DNA of 64,000 bases from Bacteroidota bacterium. GTDB taxonomy: Bacteria; Bacteroidota; Bacteroidia; Chitinophagales; Chitinophagaceae. Position 1 is the first letter of the stretch. Each line of letters opens with the position of its first letter. The notes beneath the pieces were generated by a model. That model searched no databases. It was not told where the DNA came from and saw only the letters and a program-made list of their open reading frames with translations. The stretch lies in contig JAUZNZ010000018.1 in NCBI GenBank assembly GCA_030706735.1, positions 1 to 64,000 of the forward strand. Reading direction: 5' to 3'. Below are positions 51,727 through 60,005 of this stretch, piece after piece. The position numbers were made by a program, and so were the translations under genes.

Positions 51727-52092
51727 TTATTTGACGGCCTTCTTCAATGCCGCCACCGTAGCGGCTTCGCTGCCCACGAAGGCTTTTCCGCGAACCAGGG
51801 CGACCGGCCGTTTCAGGAACGTATATTCTTCCAGGATCAGGCGGCGATAATCTTCTTCCGTCAGCTGTTTGTCTTTTAGCCCCATTTCCTTGTACTTGAG
51901 CGCACGGCGACTGAACAGGGACTCATAACTGCCCGTCAGGTTCTTCAGCGCATCCAATTGTTCGGGGCTGATCTTCTCCGTTTTTATGTCCTGCAGGAGA
52001 AAACCTTTTTTCTTTGCCTGTATCTCTTTGAGGATCCTGTTGCAGGTATCGCAGGTCGGGAGGCAATATATTTTATTCATTGGATCATTCAT
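51727..52092 (-). CDS. ArsC/Spx family reductase-like protein
   Basis: 121-aa thioredoxin-fold protein with the N-terminal Cys-x-x-Cys pair CDTC (IYCLPTCDTCNRIL) and the family motif YTFLKRPVAL near residue 90. It belongs to the ArsC/Spx/YffB group: thiol-dependent reductases or transcription-linked redox proteins. A dedicated arsenate role is not supported by neighbours. Start is set at 52092 (MNDPMNKIY) because a TACCTTCG element ends exactly four bases upstream; the alternative ATG at 52080 is four codons in. Confidence 0.88.
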   Translation of the reverse strand: MNDPMNKIYCLPTCDTCNRILKEIQAKKKGFLLQDIKTEKISPEQLDALKNLTGSYESLFSRRALKYKEMGLKDKQLTEEDYRRLILEEYTFLKRPVALVRGKAFVGSEAATVAALKKAVK

Positions 52093-52096
52093 CGGG

Positions 52097-52104
52097 CGAA
52101 GGTA
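52097..52104 (-). promoter_or_regulatory. Putative -7 element TACCTTCG four bases before the ArsC-like ATG
   Basis: 7 of 8 match to TAnnTTTG on the minus strand; spacer CCCG, then ATG at 52092. Confidence 0.55.
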
Positions 52105-52146
52105 ATATTTTAGGCATCGCACCGACTAATTCTACGGGACACAGCG

Positions 52147-52154
52147 TAGTTTAG
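52147..52154 (+). promoter_or_regulatory. Putative -7 element TAGTTTAG before the ECF sigma gene
   Basis: 7 of 8 match to TAnnTTTG, 19 bases before the TTG start at 52174, back to back with the ArsC-like promoter. Confidence 0.35.
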
Positions 52155-52173
52155 TCCTATTAAAACCGCCCCA

Positions 52174-52704
52174 TTGCAGGAACAAGCCGGACATGCCGAA
52201 TTTGTCAACCTGGTGCAGGAGCATCGTGCCCTGCTTTTCAAGGTATGCAATCTATACGGCCGTTCGGAAGCGGACCGGCAGGATCTGTTCCAGGAGATCG
52301 TCGTGCAGCTGTGGAGATCCTATCCCCGGTTCCGGAACGAGGCCAGGTTCAGCACCTGGCTTTATCGAATCGCCCTGAATACGGCGATCTCCGATCTGCG
52401 CAAGCAGAAGAAAACGTTCCTTTCCGTCGATCCGGGAGAGCTGCCCGCGGGAATCGAGGACCTGCATGATGGCCCCGGGCAGGAGGAACAGCGGCAACAG
52501 CTTTACGCCGCGATCGACCGGCTGACAGAATTGGAAAAGGCCATTGTCATGCTTTACCTCGAAGACAAAAGTTATGAGGAGATGGAAGAGATCTTCGGCA
52601 TCCGACAGAATAACCTGCGTGTGAAGATGAGCCGGATCAAGGAAAAATTACGAAAACTCACCAAGGACAGCGAGGAGGCAAACTATGGAACTGGAAGAAC
52701 TTAA
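52174..52704 (+). CDS. ECF-type RNA polymerase sigma factor
   Basis: 176-aa sigma-70 family factor with regions 2 (DRQDLFQEIVVQLWRSYPRF, about residues 28-47) and 4 (IVMLYLEDKSYEEMEEIFGIRQNNLRVKMSRIKEKL, about 127-162), linked by a short low-complexity spacer. It has no ATG in frame near the start, so the TTG at 52174 is used. It overlaps the next gene by 20 bases, which indicates translational coupling to a membrane partner that probably regulates it. Confidence 0.9.
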   Translation: MQEQAGHAEFVNLVQEHRALLFKVCNLYGRSEADRQDLFQEIVVQLWRSYPRFRNEARFSTWLYRIALNTAISDLRKQKKTFLSVDPGELPAGIEDLHDGPGQEEQRQQLYAAIDRLTELEKAIVMLYLEDKSYEEMEEIFGIRQNNLRVKMSRIKEKLRKLTKDSEEANYGTGRT

Positions 52705-53302
52705 ACAACTATGGCGGACCATCGAAGTCCGGCCCGCTCCGTCGGAAGAACGGGAGCGGATCAACGCCTTGCTGGGCAGGAGATCCGGAAGCCTGGTGAC
52801 CAGGATGAGAAGGAACCTGCTGGGCGAGCTCATCCTCGTGATCAGCACCTATGTGCCGGCGATCCTGTACTATGTTTTCGCATTTGGCGGCCGGCTGGCG
52901 GAGATCGCCTGGCCCTTGTCGCTGCTGCTGATCCTGTTCGCCGGCTATTATTACCGGAAGGACAGACTGCTGCGGGGCATGTCCTGCCCGGGCTGCCGGA
53001 TGAGGGCGAACCTGGAAAGACAGATCGGGAGCCTGCAGAAATATGTCCGGTTCTATACCGTGATGGGTACGATCATGGTGCCCGTCATGGCCGTTTTTTC
53101 GCTGTGTCTCATTTATTATCACGCTCCGCTCGCTCCGGGATGGAAGACCCTGGGAGCATGGGCCATCGTGCTTGCCCTCCTTACGGCCGGAAGCTATTAT
53201 TTGAATACCCGGCATGTGCGGAAGGCCTACGGCCGGCATATCCGGAAAATGGAAGAGTTGCTGCGGGAGATGGACGACGTCGGCGAAGGCAGAATCTCTT
53301 AA
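52685..53302 (+). CDS. Membrane protein coupled to the ECF sigma factor (putative anti-sigma)
   Basis: 205-aa protein with a cytosolic, charged N-terminus (about 1-43), four hydrophobic segments (about 48-66, 74-90, 120-140, 152-170) and a basic C-terminal helix. A CPGC pair (Cys101, Cys104) lies in the loop between the two pairs of helices. It has no classic anti-sigma zinc motif that I can see. The 20-base overlap with the ECF gene makes an anti-sigma or co-regulator role the best guess; family unknown. Confidence 0.75.
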   Translation: MELEELKQLWRTIEVRPAPSEERERINALLGRRSGSLVTRMRRNLLGELILVISTYVPAILYYVFAFGGRLAEIAWPLSLLLILFAGYYYRKDRLLRGMSCPGCRMRANLERQIGSLQKYVRFYTVMGTIMVPVMAVFSLCLIYYHAPLAPGWKTLGAWAIVLALLTAGSYYLNTRHVRKAYGRHIRKMEELLREMDDVGEGRIS

Positions 53303-53328
53303 ATGCCGTAAATTATCGCCAAAAAGCC

Positions 53329-53778
53329 ATGCGCAGACCTACCTTTCTCTCCAGCTTACTGACCTTTGTTCTTTGCATTCCGGTTCTCTCCGTTGCAGCG
53401 CAATCCGCTGAATCAAGGGACGAGGCGGCCATCCGGCAGGAGATGGCGGACCAGGCGGCGGCCTGGAACCGGGGCAGCCTCGATGAGGTTATGAAAACCT
53501 ATTGGAACAGCGATTCCCTGATGTTCATCGGCCAATCCGGGATCACCTATGGATATGGGCCTACGCTTGCCCATTACAAGGCCACGTACAGCGATGCAGA
53601 CAAAATGGGGAAACTCTTCTTTTCGCTGCTGGAGGTAAAGAGACTATCCGGCACCCATTACTTCGTGGTCGGGAAATGGCTTTTGAAGAGGAAGGCAGGA
53701 GATATTGCCGGCATCTTCAGCCTGCTATTCCGGAAGATCGGCGGAAAATGGCTGATCGTGGCGGACCACACGAGTTGA
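53329..53778 (+). CDS. Secreted NTF2-like / SnoaL-type (DUF4440) protein
   Basis: 149-aa protein with a signal peptide (about residues 1-25, ending VAAQ). The rest is a cone-shaped NTF2-like domain: AIRQEMADQAAAWNRGSLDEVMKTYWNSDSLMFIG and the final strand KIGGKWLIVADHTS are typical of DUF4440. Members include ketosteroid-isomerase-like enzymes and ligand-binding proteins; no catalytic residues can be claimed. It follows the sigma/membrane pair by 26 bases and converges on the GH25 gene. Confidence 0.85.
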   Translation: MRRPTFLSSLLTFVLCIPVLSVAAQSAESRDEAAIRQEMADQAAAWNRGSLDEVMKTYWNSDSLMFIGQSGITYGYGPTLAHYKATYSDADKMGKLFFSLLEVKRLSGTHYFVVGKWLLKRKAGDIAGIFSLLFRKIGGKWLIVADHTS

Positions 53779-53807
53779 AGGGCCGGGCTTTCCCACGCGC
53801 GGCGGGA

Positions 53808-54599
53808 TCACTGCATTTGGGCGTCCTGGCCGATCAGCATGTGGCGGAAGGCGGTGGAATCGCCATTGAAGACGTCGAAATCGACGTGGGTATCGATGCC
53901 ATTGACCCTTCCCGCCTCGCTATGTTGCCAGAAGGTCCAGTCGCGGTAGATCTGCGGTCTTTCTTTTTGCAGGTAATGCGCCACCCAGAGCGGATAACTG
54001 TCGAACTCATCCCTCAGGAACTGCTTGTAGAAATCCACGTTGGTATAGATGATCGGAAGCGTGTGATAGTATTCCTGCACCGTCTGCAGCCATTCCTTTG
54101 CCCGTTGGCGCATCAGGTAGCCGGGAACGCCGTAGGTTTGTTCGATATCCAGTACAGGCGGCAGGTCCCCCGGGAGCAGCTCGACCGAATGGATAAAATT
54201 TTCGGCCTGGGCCTTTCCGCTCCTGGTCGCCAGGAAATAATGATAGGCTCCCCTGGGCAGTCCTGCCGCTTTGATCTTTTTCCAGTTGCGGCGGAAATAG
54301 CTGTCCTCGTCTTCCAGACCTTCGGTGGCCTTGATGAAGGCAAACCCGATCTGCACCTTTTCCACCTTCATGTCCCTGACCGACTCCCAGTCGATAATAT
54401 CCTGGTACCTGGAGACGTCGATCCCGTGTATGGCGTAGTTCACGGGAATTTCCGTGCCGAATTGCTGATAACGAATGAAATGCGCCCTTCGCTCCATCCA
54501 CCATTCCGTGCCCCAGAGAGCGAGCATGATCACTACGGCGCCGCCCAGAGAGAATATGACGATCTTCCAGCCTGATTTTTTTCTTTTCTTATTTGCCAT
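53808..54599 (-). CDS. GH25 family lysozyme, membrane-anchored
   Basis: 263 aa from the ATG at 54599 with an N-terminal membrane anchor (about 11-31) after a basic stretch (NKKRKKSGWK). The GH25 barrel shows Asp61 in GIDVSRYQ and the catalytic Asp151 and Glu153 in PVLDIEQT, with AFIKATEG and AYHYF segments as expected. It hydrolyses the beta-1,4 bonds of peptidoglycan. A perfect TATATTTG promoter element (54627-54634) precedes it, rejecting the longer start at 54629. Confidence 0.92.
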   Translation of the reverse strand: MANKKRKKSGWKIVIFSLGGAVVIMLALWGTEWWMERRAHFIRYQQFGTEIPVNYAIHGIDVSRYQDIIDWESVRDMKVEKVQIGFAFIKATEGLEDEDSYFRRNWKKIKAAGLPRGAYHYFLATRSGKAQAENFIHSVELLPGDLPPVLDIEQTYGVPGYLMRQRAKEWLQTVQEYYHTLPIIYTNVDFYKQFLRDEFDSYPLWVAHYLQKERPQIYRDWTFWQHSEAGRVNGIDTHVDFDVFNGDSTAFRHMLIGQDAQMQ

Positions 54600-54626
54600 A
54601 TCGAGGGACAGCCCGGCAGCCCGCTG

Positions 54627-54634
54627 CAAATATA
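54627..54634 (-). promoter_or_regulatory. -7 promoter element TATATTTG for the GH25 gene
   Basis: Perfect TAnnTTTG on the minus strand, 27 bases before the GH25 ATG at 54599. Divergent from the element at 54649-54656. Confidence 0.6.
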
Positions 54635-54648
54635 TACTTGATAAAGGT

Positions 54649-54656
54649 TAATTTCG
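54649..54656 (+). promoter_or_regulatory. Putative -7 element TAATTTCG for the radical SAM gene
   Basis: 7 of 8 match to TAnnTTTG, eight bases before the ATG at 54665. Confidence 0.45.
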
Positions 54657-54664
54657 TGCCTGCG

Positions 54665-55696
54665 ATGCCCGAGTTTTCCTGGAACGATACGATCAACCTC
54701 TTATCCAAGCTGACGATGCGGCGCTTGTGGAATGGCGGCAAAGTATTGGGCAGCTATTACCTGAGCAAGTGGACCAAGCGGGCCGTGCAGTGGGGATATC
54801 CGGTCTCGATCTCGTTTGAACCGACGACCTCATGCAACCTCCGTTGCCCGGAATGCCCGAGCGGGCTGAGATCCTTCACCCGACCCACGGGCATGCTTGA
54901 AAAGGATCTCTTCCGGGATACGATCGACCAACTATCCAGGGAACTGCTGTACCTGATCTTTTATTTCCAGGGAGAGCCGTACCTGAACCCGAAATTCCTG
55001 GACATGGTCTCTTATGCCTCATCCAAGGGCCTCTATACCGCGACGTCCACCAATGCGCATTATCTGAACGATCAAAACGCGAAGCGTACGGTAGAAAGCG
55101 GCCTCGACCGGCTCATCATCTCCATTGACGGAACGACCCAGGAAGTGTATGAGCAATACCGGGTGGGGGGCCGCCTGGAAAAGGTGCTGGAGGGAGCCCG
55201 CCATATCGTCAAGTGGAAGAAGGAGCTGAAGAGTAAAACTCCCTTCGTCTTCTTTCAGTTCCTTGTGGTCAGGCCCAATGAACATCAGTTGGAGGAGGTA
55301 CGCCGGCTGGCCGCGGAAGTGGGGGTGGACCAGGTACGTTTCAAGACGGCGCAGGTTTATGATTATCAACAGGACCCGAATGGTCTGATCCCCCGCAATG
55401 AAAAATATAGCCGGTACACGAAGTCCCCGGATGGCGGCCATACCCTTAACAACAAGCTCGATAATCATTGCTGGCGGCTCTGGCATGCTACGGTGATCAC
55501 CTGGGATGGACTGGTGGTACCCTGTTGTTTCGATAAGGACGCGCAGCACCGGCTGGGCGACCTGAAAGGCCAGCCCTTCAAGGAGATCTGGCACAATCAG
55601 CAATATGTTAATTTTCGGCGGCAGATCTTACAGAGCCGTAAGAATATCGATATTTGCGCGAATTGCAGCGAAGGAACAAAAGTATGGGGGGATTGA
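54665..55696 (+). CDS. Radical SAM protein with SPASM-type C-terminus
   Basis: 343 aa. The radical SAM cluster motif C-x3-C-x2-C is Cys57, Cys61 and Cys64 in TSCNLRCPECPSG. A SAM-binding FYFQGEPYLNP segment lies near 101-111, and a C-terminal SPASM-like cysteine set (NHCWRLWHATVIT, VVPCCFDKDAQ, ICANCSEG) would bind one or two more Fe-S clusters. Such enzymes often modify peptides or mature enzymes; no peptide precursor or partner is nearby. The stop overlaps the DinB ATG (TGATG). Confidence 0.93.
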   Translation: MPEFSWNDTINLLSKLTMRRLWNGGKVLGSYYLSKWTKRAVQWGYPVSISFEPTTSCNLRCPECPSGLRSFTRPTGMLEKDLFRDTIDQLSRELLYLIFYFQGEPYLNPKFLDMVSYASSKGLYTATSTNAHYLNDQNAKRTVESGLDRLIISIDGTTQEVYEQYRVGGRLEKVLEGARHIVKWKKELKSKTPFVFFQFLVVRPNEHQLEEVRRLAAEVGVDQVRFKTAQVYDYQQDPNGLIPRNEKYSRYTKSPDGGHTLNNKLDNHCWRLWHATVITWDGLVVPCCFDKDAQHRLGDLKGQPFKEIWHNQQYVNFRRQILQSRKNIDICANCSEGTKVWGD

Positions 55697-56175
55697 TGCC
55701 GTTACCGCAAAGCATACTGACGAGACTGCAATATCAGCATGAGACCGTGGAAATCCTGATCGACGGGATGAGCGAGGAGCTTTTGAAGAAAAAGGTACAT
55801 CCCGGTAAGTGGAGCCCCTTTGAAAATATTGCCCATTTAGCTGCCTACCAACCTGTATTCGCAAACCGGATCGACCGGATCGGCGCGGAAACGGACCCTG
55901 ATTTTGAACGTTATATTGCCGAAAGGGATCCGTTATTTCCTGCCTATCTCGGGCAGTCGCTGGCCAGGCTGACCGCCACGATCAAGGCGGATCGTGCGTC
56001 CATTATCGTGAAAATAAAGGGATTGCAAGACGATGACCTGCAACGGGCCGGCCTTCATCCCCGGTATGGCCGAATGACCCTGGCCCAATGGACGGAATTC
56101 TTCCTGTTGCATGAAGCGCATCACCTTTTTACCCTGTTCATGCTGGTTCGGGACCCGCAATTCCTGCCCCGGTAA
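55696..56175 (+). CDS. DinB family protein
   Basis: 159-aa four-helix-bundle protein of the DinB/YfiT superfamily. Candidate metal ligands are His in YQHETVEILIDGM near residue 15, His in ENIAHLAAYQPVF near 45 and His in HEAHHLFTLF near 145. Members are metal-dependent thiol transferases or hydrolases, but the reaction cannot be inferred here. The start ATG overlaps the stop of the radical SAM gene (TGATG), so it is translationally coupled to it. Confidence 0.85.
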   Translation: MPLPQSILTRLQYQHETVEILIDGMSEELLKKKVHPGKWSPFENIAHLAAYQPVFANRIDRIGAETDPDFERYIAERDPLFPAYLGQSLARLTATIKADRASIIVKIKGLQDDDLQRAGLHPRYGRMTLAQWTEFFLLHEAHHLFTLFMLVRDPQFLPR

Positions 56176-56251
56176 GTCAGGAAAGGACCAAAAAAGACGG
56201 GACGATTTATTTATGTACTTTTATAGATATTAATATTACTACGACTTGTCA

Positions 56252-56710
56252 ATGACACTTGAAAAAGATATTAACCAGACGAAGTTCCGAAATGAACATC
56301 AGAAGGCGACTGTCAATATCATTTACACCAATAACTGGATCATGGAGAGGATCTCGAAAATATTCGATGCCGCCGGGATCACTTCCCAGCAGTATAATAT
56401 CCTTCGTATCCTTCGTGGGGCGGGTAAGCCCCTGTCCACTTCCCAGATCCGGCAGCGGATGTTGGACAAGATGAGTGATTCCAGCCGGATCGTAGACCGG
56501 CTGGTATTGAAAGGCATGGTGAAGAAGAATGATTGCAAGAGCGACAAGCGCCTGGTGGATATTGTCATTACCTCCAAGGGCCTGAAGCTGCTTGAAAAGA
56601 TCGACGCCTATAATGGCCGGGTCGACAGCATCATGATGAACCTTTCGGAAACGGAGGCGAAGGCCCTGAATAAATTACTGGACAAGATACGCGACCCAGA
56701 TCTGTTCTGA
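56252..56710 (+). CDS. MarR family transcriptional regulator
   Basis: 152 aa from the ATG at 56252 (a TTG two codons upstream is an alternative). The winged-helix core (ITSQQYNILRILRGAGKPLSTSQIRQRMLDKMSDSSRIVDRLVLKGMVKK) is diagnostic for MarR, with the wing DCKSDKRLVDIVIT. It acts as a dimeric DNA-binding regulator. TACTTTTA about 56213-56220 is a possible promoter. Its target is unknown; the GHL10 hydrolase gene begins 45 bases downstream and could be one. Confidence 0.92.
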   Translation: MTLEKDINQTKFRNEHQKATVNIIYTNNWIMERISKIFDAAGITSQQYNILRILRGAGKPLSTSQIRQRMLDKMSDSSRIVDRLVLKGMVKKNDCKSDKRLVDIVITSKGLKLLEKIDAYNGRVDSIMMNLSETEAKALNKLLDKIRDPDLF

Positions 56711-56755
56711 CCCGGTCGGCAGATGGGTTCCCACTAAAGGATAGGAAGTAATACT

Positions 56756-58282
56756 ATGAACGTGAAGAACGGAGCGCTTGCCGCTTTTTTGACGCTGTTG
56801 GTTTGGAGCAAGGCCGATTCCCAGCCGAAATATGAATTCAGGGCGGTATGGGTAGCTTCGGTAGAGAATATCGACTGGCCTTCCCGAAAGGGGCTGTCCG
56901 TCGACAGCCAACGGACCGAGTTCGTGAAGCTCCTCGACATGCACCGTCGCAATGGCATCAATGCGGTGGTGGTGCAGGTCCGGCCCGCGGCCGACGCGTT
57001 ATATCCCTCTCCATTCGAGCCATGGAGCGAATGGCTTACCGGTCGGCAGGGGATGGCGCCCTCCCCTTACTATGATCCCCTGCAATTCATGATCGAGGAG
57101 ACGCACAAGCGGGGTATGGAATTCCATGCCTGGTGCAATCCGTATCGCGCCGTTTACAGCATCGCGAAATCATCGGTTGCGCCCTCGCATATCACCAGAA
57201 TGCATCCTGATTGGTTCGTCTCCTTCGGGGGAACGCTGTATTTCGATCCCGGCAACAAGGAGGTGCAGCAATATGTGGTCAGCGTGATGCGGGATATTGT
57301 GAAACGCTACCCGATAGATGGATTGCATATGGATGATTATTTCTATCCGTATGATATCGTCGAAGGGGATCCCGCGCGTGATTTCCCGGACCGGCGGAGT
57401 TTCGAGCAATATGGGAACGGCATGACGATCGGGGACTGGCGAAGGAGCAACGTGGATTCGGTCATACTAGCCTTGAGCAAAATGGTGAAGGAGGAGCGGC
57501 CGTCCTGCAAGTTCGGCATCAGTCCATTTGCCATCTGGCGTAACAAGAGCAAGGATCCGGACGGCAGCGATACCCGAGGCGGGCAGACGGACTTCGATAA
57601 TCTGTATGCCGACGTGCTTTTATGGTTGAAGAATGGTTGGATCGATTATGTGGCTCCGCAGATCTACTTCGAGTTCAGTCATAGCCATGCTCCGTATGGC
57701 GTACTGCTGGACTGGTGGAGCACCCATTGCTATGGCAGGCAGTGTTATATCGGATTGGGCGTATACCGGGCGGGATCGAACCCTGCCTGGCGCGAACGAA
57801 CTCAACTGACCAGGCAGATCCAGGCCTTGCGCAACTATGCCGACGTGCAGGGGGAAGTCTTTTTCAGCAGCAAATCATTTGAAAAGAATCCCAATGGCTG
57901 GGATGACAGCCTCCGGCTGAATTATTTCCGATATCCCGCCCTCATACCGCCGATGCCCTGGATCGATTCCACGAGGCCGCAGGAACCGGTCGCGAGGCGC
58001 GAATACAAAAAGAAGGATTCCATCCTGGTAGAATGGCTGTCTCCCGGCTCGGCCAGCGACAGCCTGAGAGGCTTTGCCATTTACCGGTCGCCGGTACCGA
58101 AGCCCGACTTCGATTCCCTGCGCGTCTTCCAGTTCATCCCGTATGACCCGGCGGCGAGTTGGGTGATGCGATCGGCGACGGGCCGTCCGGAGAAGGGCGT
58201 CTATTATTTTGTCACGGCGGTGAGCCGGACCAATATGGAAAGTCTGCCGGTGTCTCTCTTCGGCGCAGATGCGTCGCCTTGA
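56756..58282 (+). CDS. Secreted GHL10-type glycoside hydrolase (DUF187 family)
   Basis: 508-aa protein with a signal peptide (about residues 1-22). The TIM barrel begins EFRAVWVASVENIDWPS and contains VVVQVRPAADALYPS and FHAWCNPYRA, matching the GHL10/DUF187 family (COG1649). The C-terminal 100 or so residues form a beta-rich fibronectin-like domain (VEWLSPGSASDSLRGFAIYR). It should be periplasmic or surface located and act on a glycan; in studied relatives the target is unclear, possibly denuded peptidoglycan strands. The gene lies next to other envelope genes. Confidence 0.92.
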   Translation: MNVKNGALAAFLTLLVWSKADSQPKYEFRAVWVASVENIDWPSRKGLSVDSQRTEFVKLLDMHRRNGINAVVVQVRPAADALYPSPFEPWSEWLTGRQGMAPSPYYDPLQFMIEETHKRGMEFHAWCNPYRAVYSIAKSSVAPSHITRMHPDWFVSFGGTLYFDPGNKEVQQYVVSVMRDIVKRYPIDGLHMDDYFYPYDIVEGDPARDFPDRRSFEQYGNGMTIGDWRRSNVDSVILALSKMVKEERPSCKFGISPFAIWRNKSKDPDGSDTRGGQTDFDNLYADVLLWLKNGWIDYVAPQIYFEFSHSHAPYGVLLDWWSTHCYGRQCYIGLGVYRAGSNPAWRERTQLTRQIQALRNYADVQGEVFFSSKSFEKNPNGWDDSLRLNYFRYPALIPPMPWIDSTRPQEPVARREYKKKDSILVEWLSPGSASDSLRGFAIYRSPVPKPDFDSLRVFQFIPYDPAASWVMRSATGRPEKGVYYFVTAVSRTNMESLPVSLFGADASP

Positions 58283-58291
58283 TCTTTTTTC

Positions 58292-58299
58292 TAACTTTG
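58292..58299 (+). promoter_or_regulatory. -7 promoter element TAACTTTG for the DegT gene
   Basis: Perfect TAnnTTTG, 17 bases before the ATG at 58317, so the longer in-frame start at 58269 is rejected. Confidence 0.6.
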
Positions 58300-58316
58300 A
58301 GGTAAATCAAACGGTC

Positions 58317-59531
58317 ATGCCTGGATTTGAATTATTCGGCGCGCAGGAGCGCAAGGAGGTCAATGAGGTCCTTGGAACGGGGATCCTGATGCGATATGGA
58401 TTCGAAGGCGCCCGGAAGGGGATCTGGAAATCCAGGGAACTGGAGGCGGAACTTTGCCGGCAGCTGGGCTGCAAATATGCTCAGCTGGTGTCCAGTGGTA
58501 CCACCGCGCTGACGACAGCCCTCGCCGTACTGGGTATCGGCGCCGGGGACGAAGTGATCATGCCGGTATTTACGTTTGTCGCCAGTTTCGAAGCGGTGCT
58601 CAGCGTGGGGGCAATTCCTGTCCTTGCCGATGTAGATGAGTCGCTGACCTTGTCGCCCGAGGCGGTCCGTCAGGCGCTCACGCCGCGCACGAAATGCGTC
58701 ATGCCGGTGCATATGTGCGGCAGCATGGCCGACCTCGACCCGTTGATGGAGATCTGCCGGGAACATGGGCTGATCCTGCTGGAAGACGCCTGCCAAAGCA
58801 TTGGCGCGAGCTATAAGGGGCGGGCGCTGGGCACGATCGGCGATGCGGGCACGCTCTCATTCGACTTCGTAAAAACCATCACCTGCGCCGAAGGCGGCGC
58901 CGTGCTGACCAATGATCCCACGCTCTTCGAGAAGGCCGATGGGTATTCGGATCATGGCCATGATCATAAGGGCGTGGACCGCGGCGCGGACCTGCATCCC
59001 TTCCTCGGCACTAATTTCCGGATCTCCGAGTTGCATGCCGCCGTCGGCTTGGCGCAGATCCGCCGGCTGAATGAATTTCTGGGCATCCAGAGAAAGAATT
59101 TTGCGTTGGTGAAGGAGGCCCTTTCAGGCGTGCCGGAGATTAGCGTCCGTGCGATACCCGACCCGGCCGGAGACAGTTGCACCTTCCTGAGCTGGTTCCT
59201 GCCTTCGGAAGAATTGATGAGGGCCGCGGTGGCCGAGCTGAAGGAACAGGGCATTGCCGGCGGCAACATGTACTGGTACGAGCACAACTGGCATTATATC
59301 CGCAAATGGGATCATTTGCGCGGATCGTCCACGCTGAATACGTTGAATGAAGGGCAGCAACTGGGACTTCGCGACCTGGCCGATACGAGTTATCCGCTGA
59401 GCGATGCCATCATGGGCAGGTGTCTGTCGACGCAGATCAGTCTCCTTTGGACGGAGGCACAGGCCAGGGAGAAAGGCGAGAAGATCGCCGCGGCGGTGAA
59501 AAAAGTGCTGAGCCGGTCGTTGGTGAAATAA
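58317..59531 (+). CDS. DegT/DnrJ/EryC1/StrS family aminotransferase
   Basis: 404 aa from the ATG at 58317. It is a PLP-dependent sugar aminotransferase: EDACQSIG (156-163) and the Schiff-base Lys186 in SFDFVKTITCAEGG are diagnostic, as is SSGTTAL near 59-65. Members make amino sugars for lipopolysaccharide, capsule or natural products. The exact sugar is unknown and no sugar-nucleotide genes adjoin it. The C-terminal region (VKEALSGV...) is normal length. Confidence 0.93.
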   Translation: MPGFELFGAQERKEVNEVLGTGILMRYGFEGARKGIWKSRELEAELCRQLGCKYAQLVSSGTTALTTALAVLGIGAGDEVIMPVFTFVASFEAVLSVGAIPVLADVDESLTLSPEAVRQALTPRTKCVMPVHMCGSMADLDPLMEICREHGLILLEDACQSIGASYKGRALGTIGDAGTLSFDFVKTITCAEGGAVLTNDPTLFEKADGYSDHGHDHKGVDRGADLHPFLGTNFRISELHAAVGLAQIRRLNEFLGIQRKNFALVKEALSGVPEISVRAIPDPAGDSCTFLSWFLPSEELMRAAVAELKEQGIAGGNMYWYEHNWHYIRKWDHLRGSSTLNTLNEGQQLGLRDLADTSYPLSDAIMGRCLSTQISLLWTEAQAREKGEKIAAAVKKVLSRSLVK

Positions 59532-59553
59532 GCCGGGCAACGCGCGGCAGAGG

Positions 59554-59901
59554 TCAATCTTTCCCTTCGAGGCGGTTGCATTGCTCCAGCGAACCCAGGC
59601 GGATACGCAGGGGGATGCCCGTCGCTTTTTCGAATTTCCACTCTTTTTGGCAGAAGAACCCAAGGTGGCTGGCGTAATGGTCGGCGGCCAGGGATAGCGC
59701 GCGGGATCCCCTCAAGAGGCCGGACCCCTCCGCGGGCCTGCCCAACGGAGGCAGAAGCTTACCCATTGCCGGCCATGCCGGGGATGCGACCGGAAGCAGG
59801 ACCAGGTGGTCCGGTAATCGAGGCCGACCGCTCTGGGCCTTGACGCTCACGGCAAAAACGAGAGCGAGAAGAACAACAACAAAACTTTTTTTTCGTTGCA
59901 A
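59554..59901 (-). CDS. Small secreted hypothetical protein, 115 aa
   Basis: A signal peptide ([23 protein letters not shown]) is followed by about 92 residues ending in [28 protein letters not shown], which I recall as a recurrent motif in small Bacteroidota secreted proteins of unknown role. The start codon is TTG at 59901, supported by a strong Shine-Dalgarno AGGAGG nine bases upstream (59911-59916, plus-strand CCTCCT), rare in this phylum. It is divergent from rpoN, with a gap of about 100 bases. Confidence 0.75.
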   Translation of the reverse strand: MQRKKSFVVVLLALVFAVSVKAQSGRPRLPDHLVLLPVASPAWPAMGKLLPPLGRPAEGSGLLRGSRALSLAADHYASHLGFFCQKEWKFEKATGIPLRIRLGSLEQCNRLEGKD

Positions 59902-59910
59902 CCGCGATAA

Positions 59911-59916
59911 CCTCCT
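59911..59916 (-). promoter_or_regulatory. Strong Shine-Dalgarno AGGAGG deciding a TTG start
   Basis: AAAGGAGG on the minus strand, nine bases before the TTG at 59901. Most genes in the window lack such a site. Confidence 0.7.
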
Positions 59917-60005
59917 TTTTATGTAATTTACGGCCTGATTTTTGTGGCAACCGCGACCCTTTCCTTAAAACAGGAAAAAGCGGTTCTAAACCCCTGAAAA
60001 AATTC

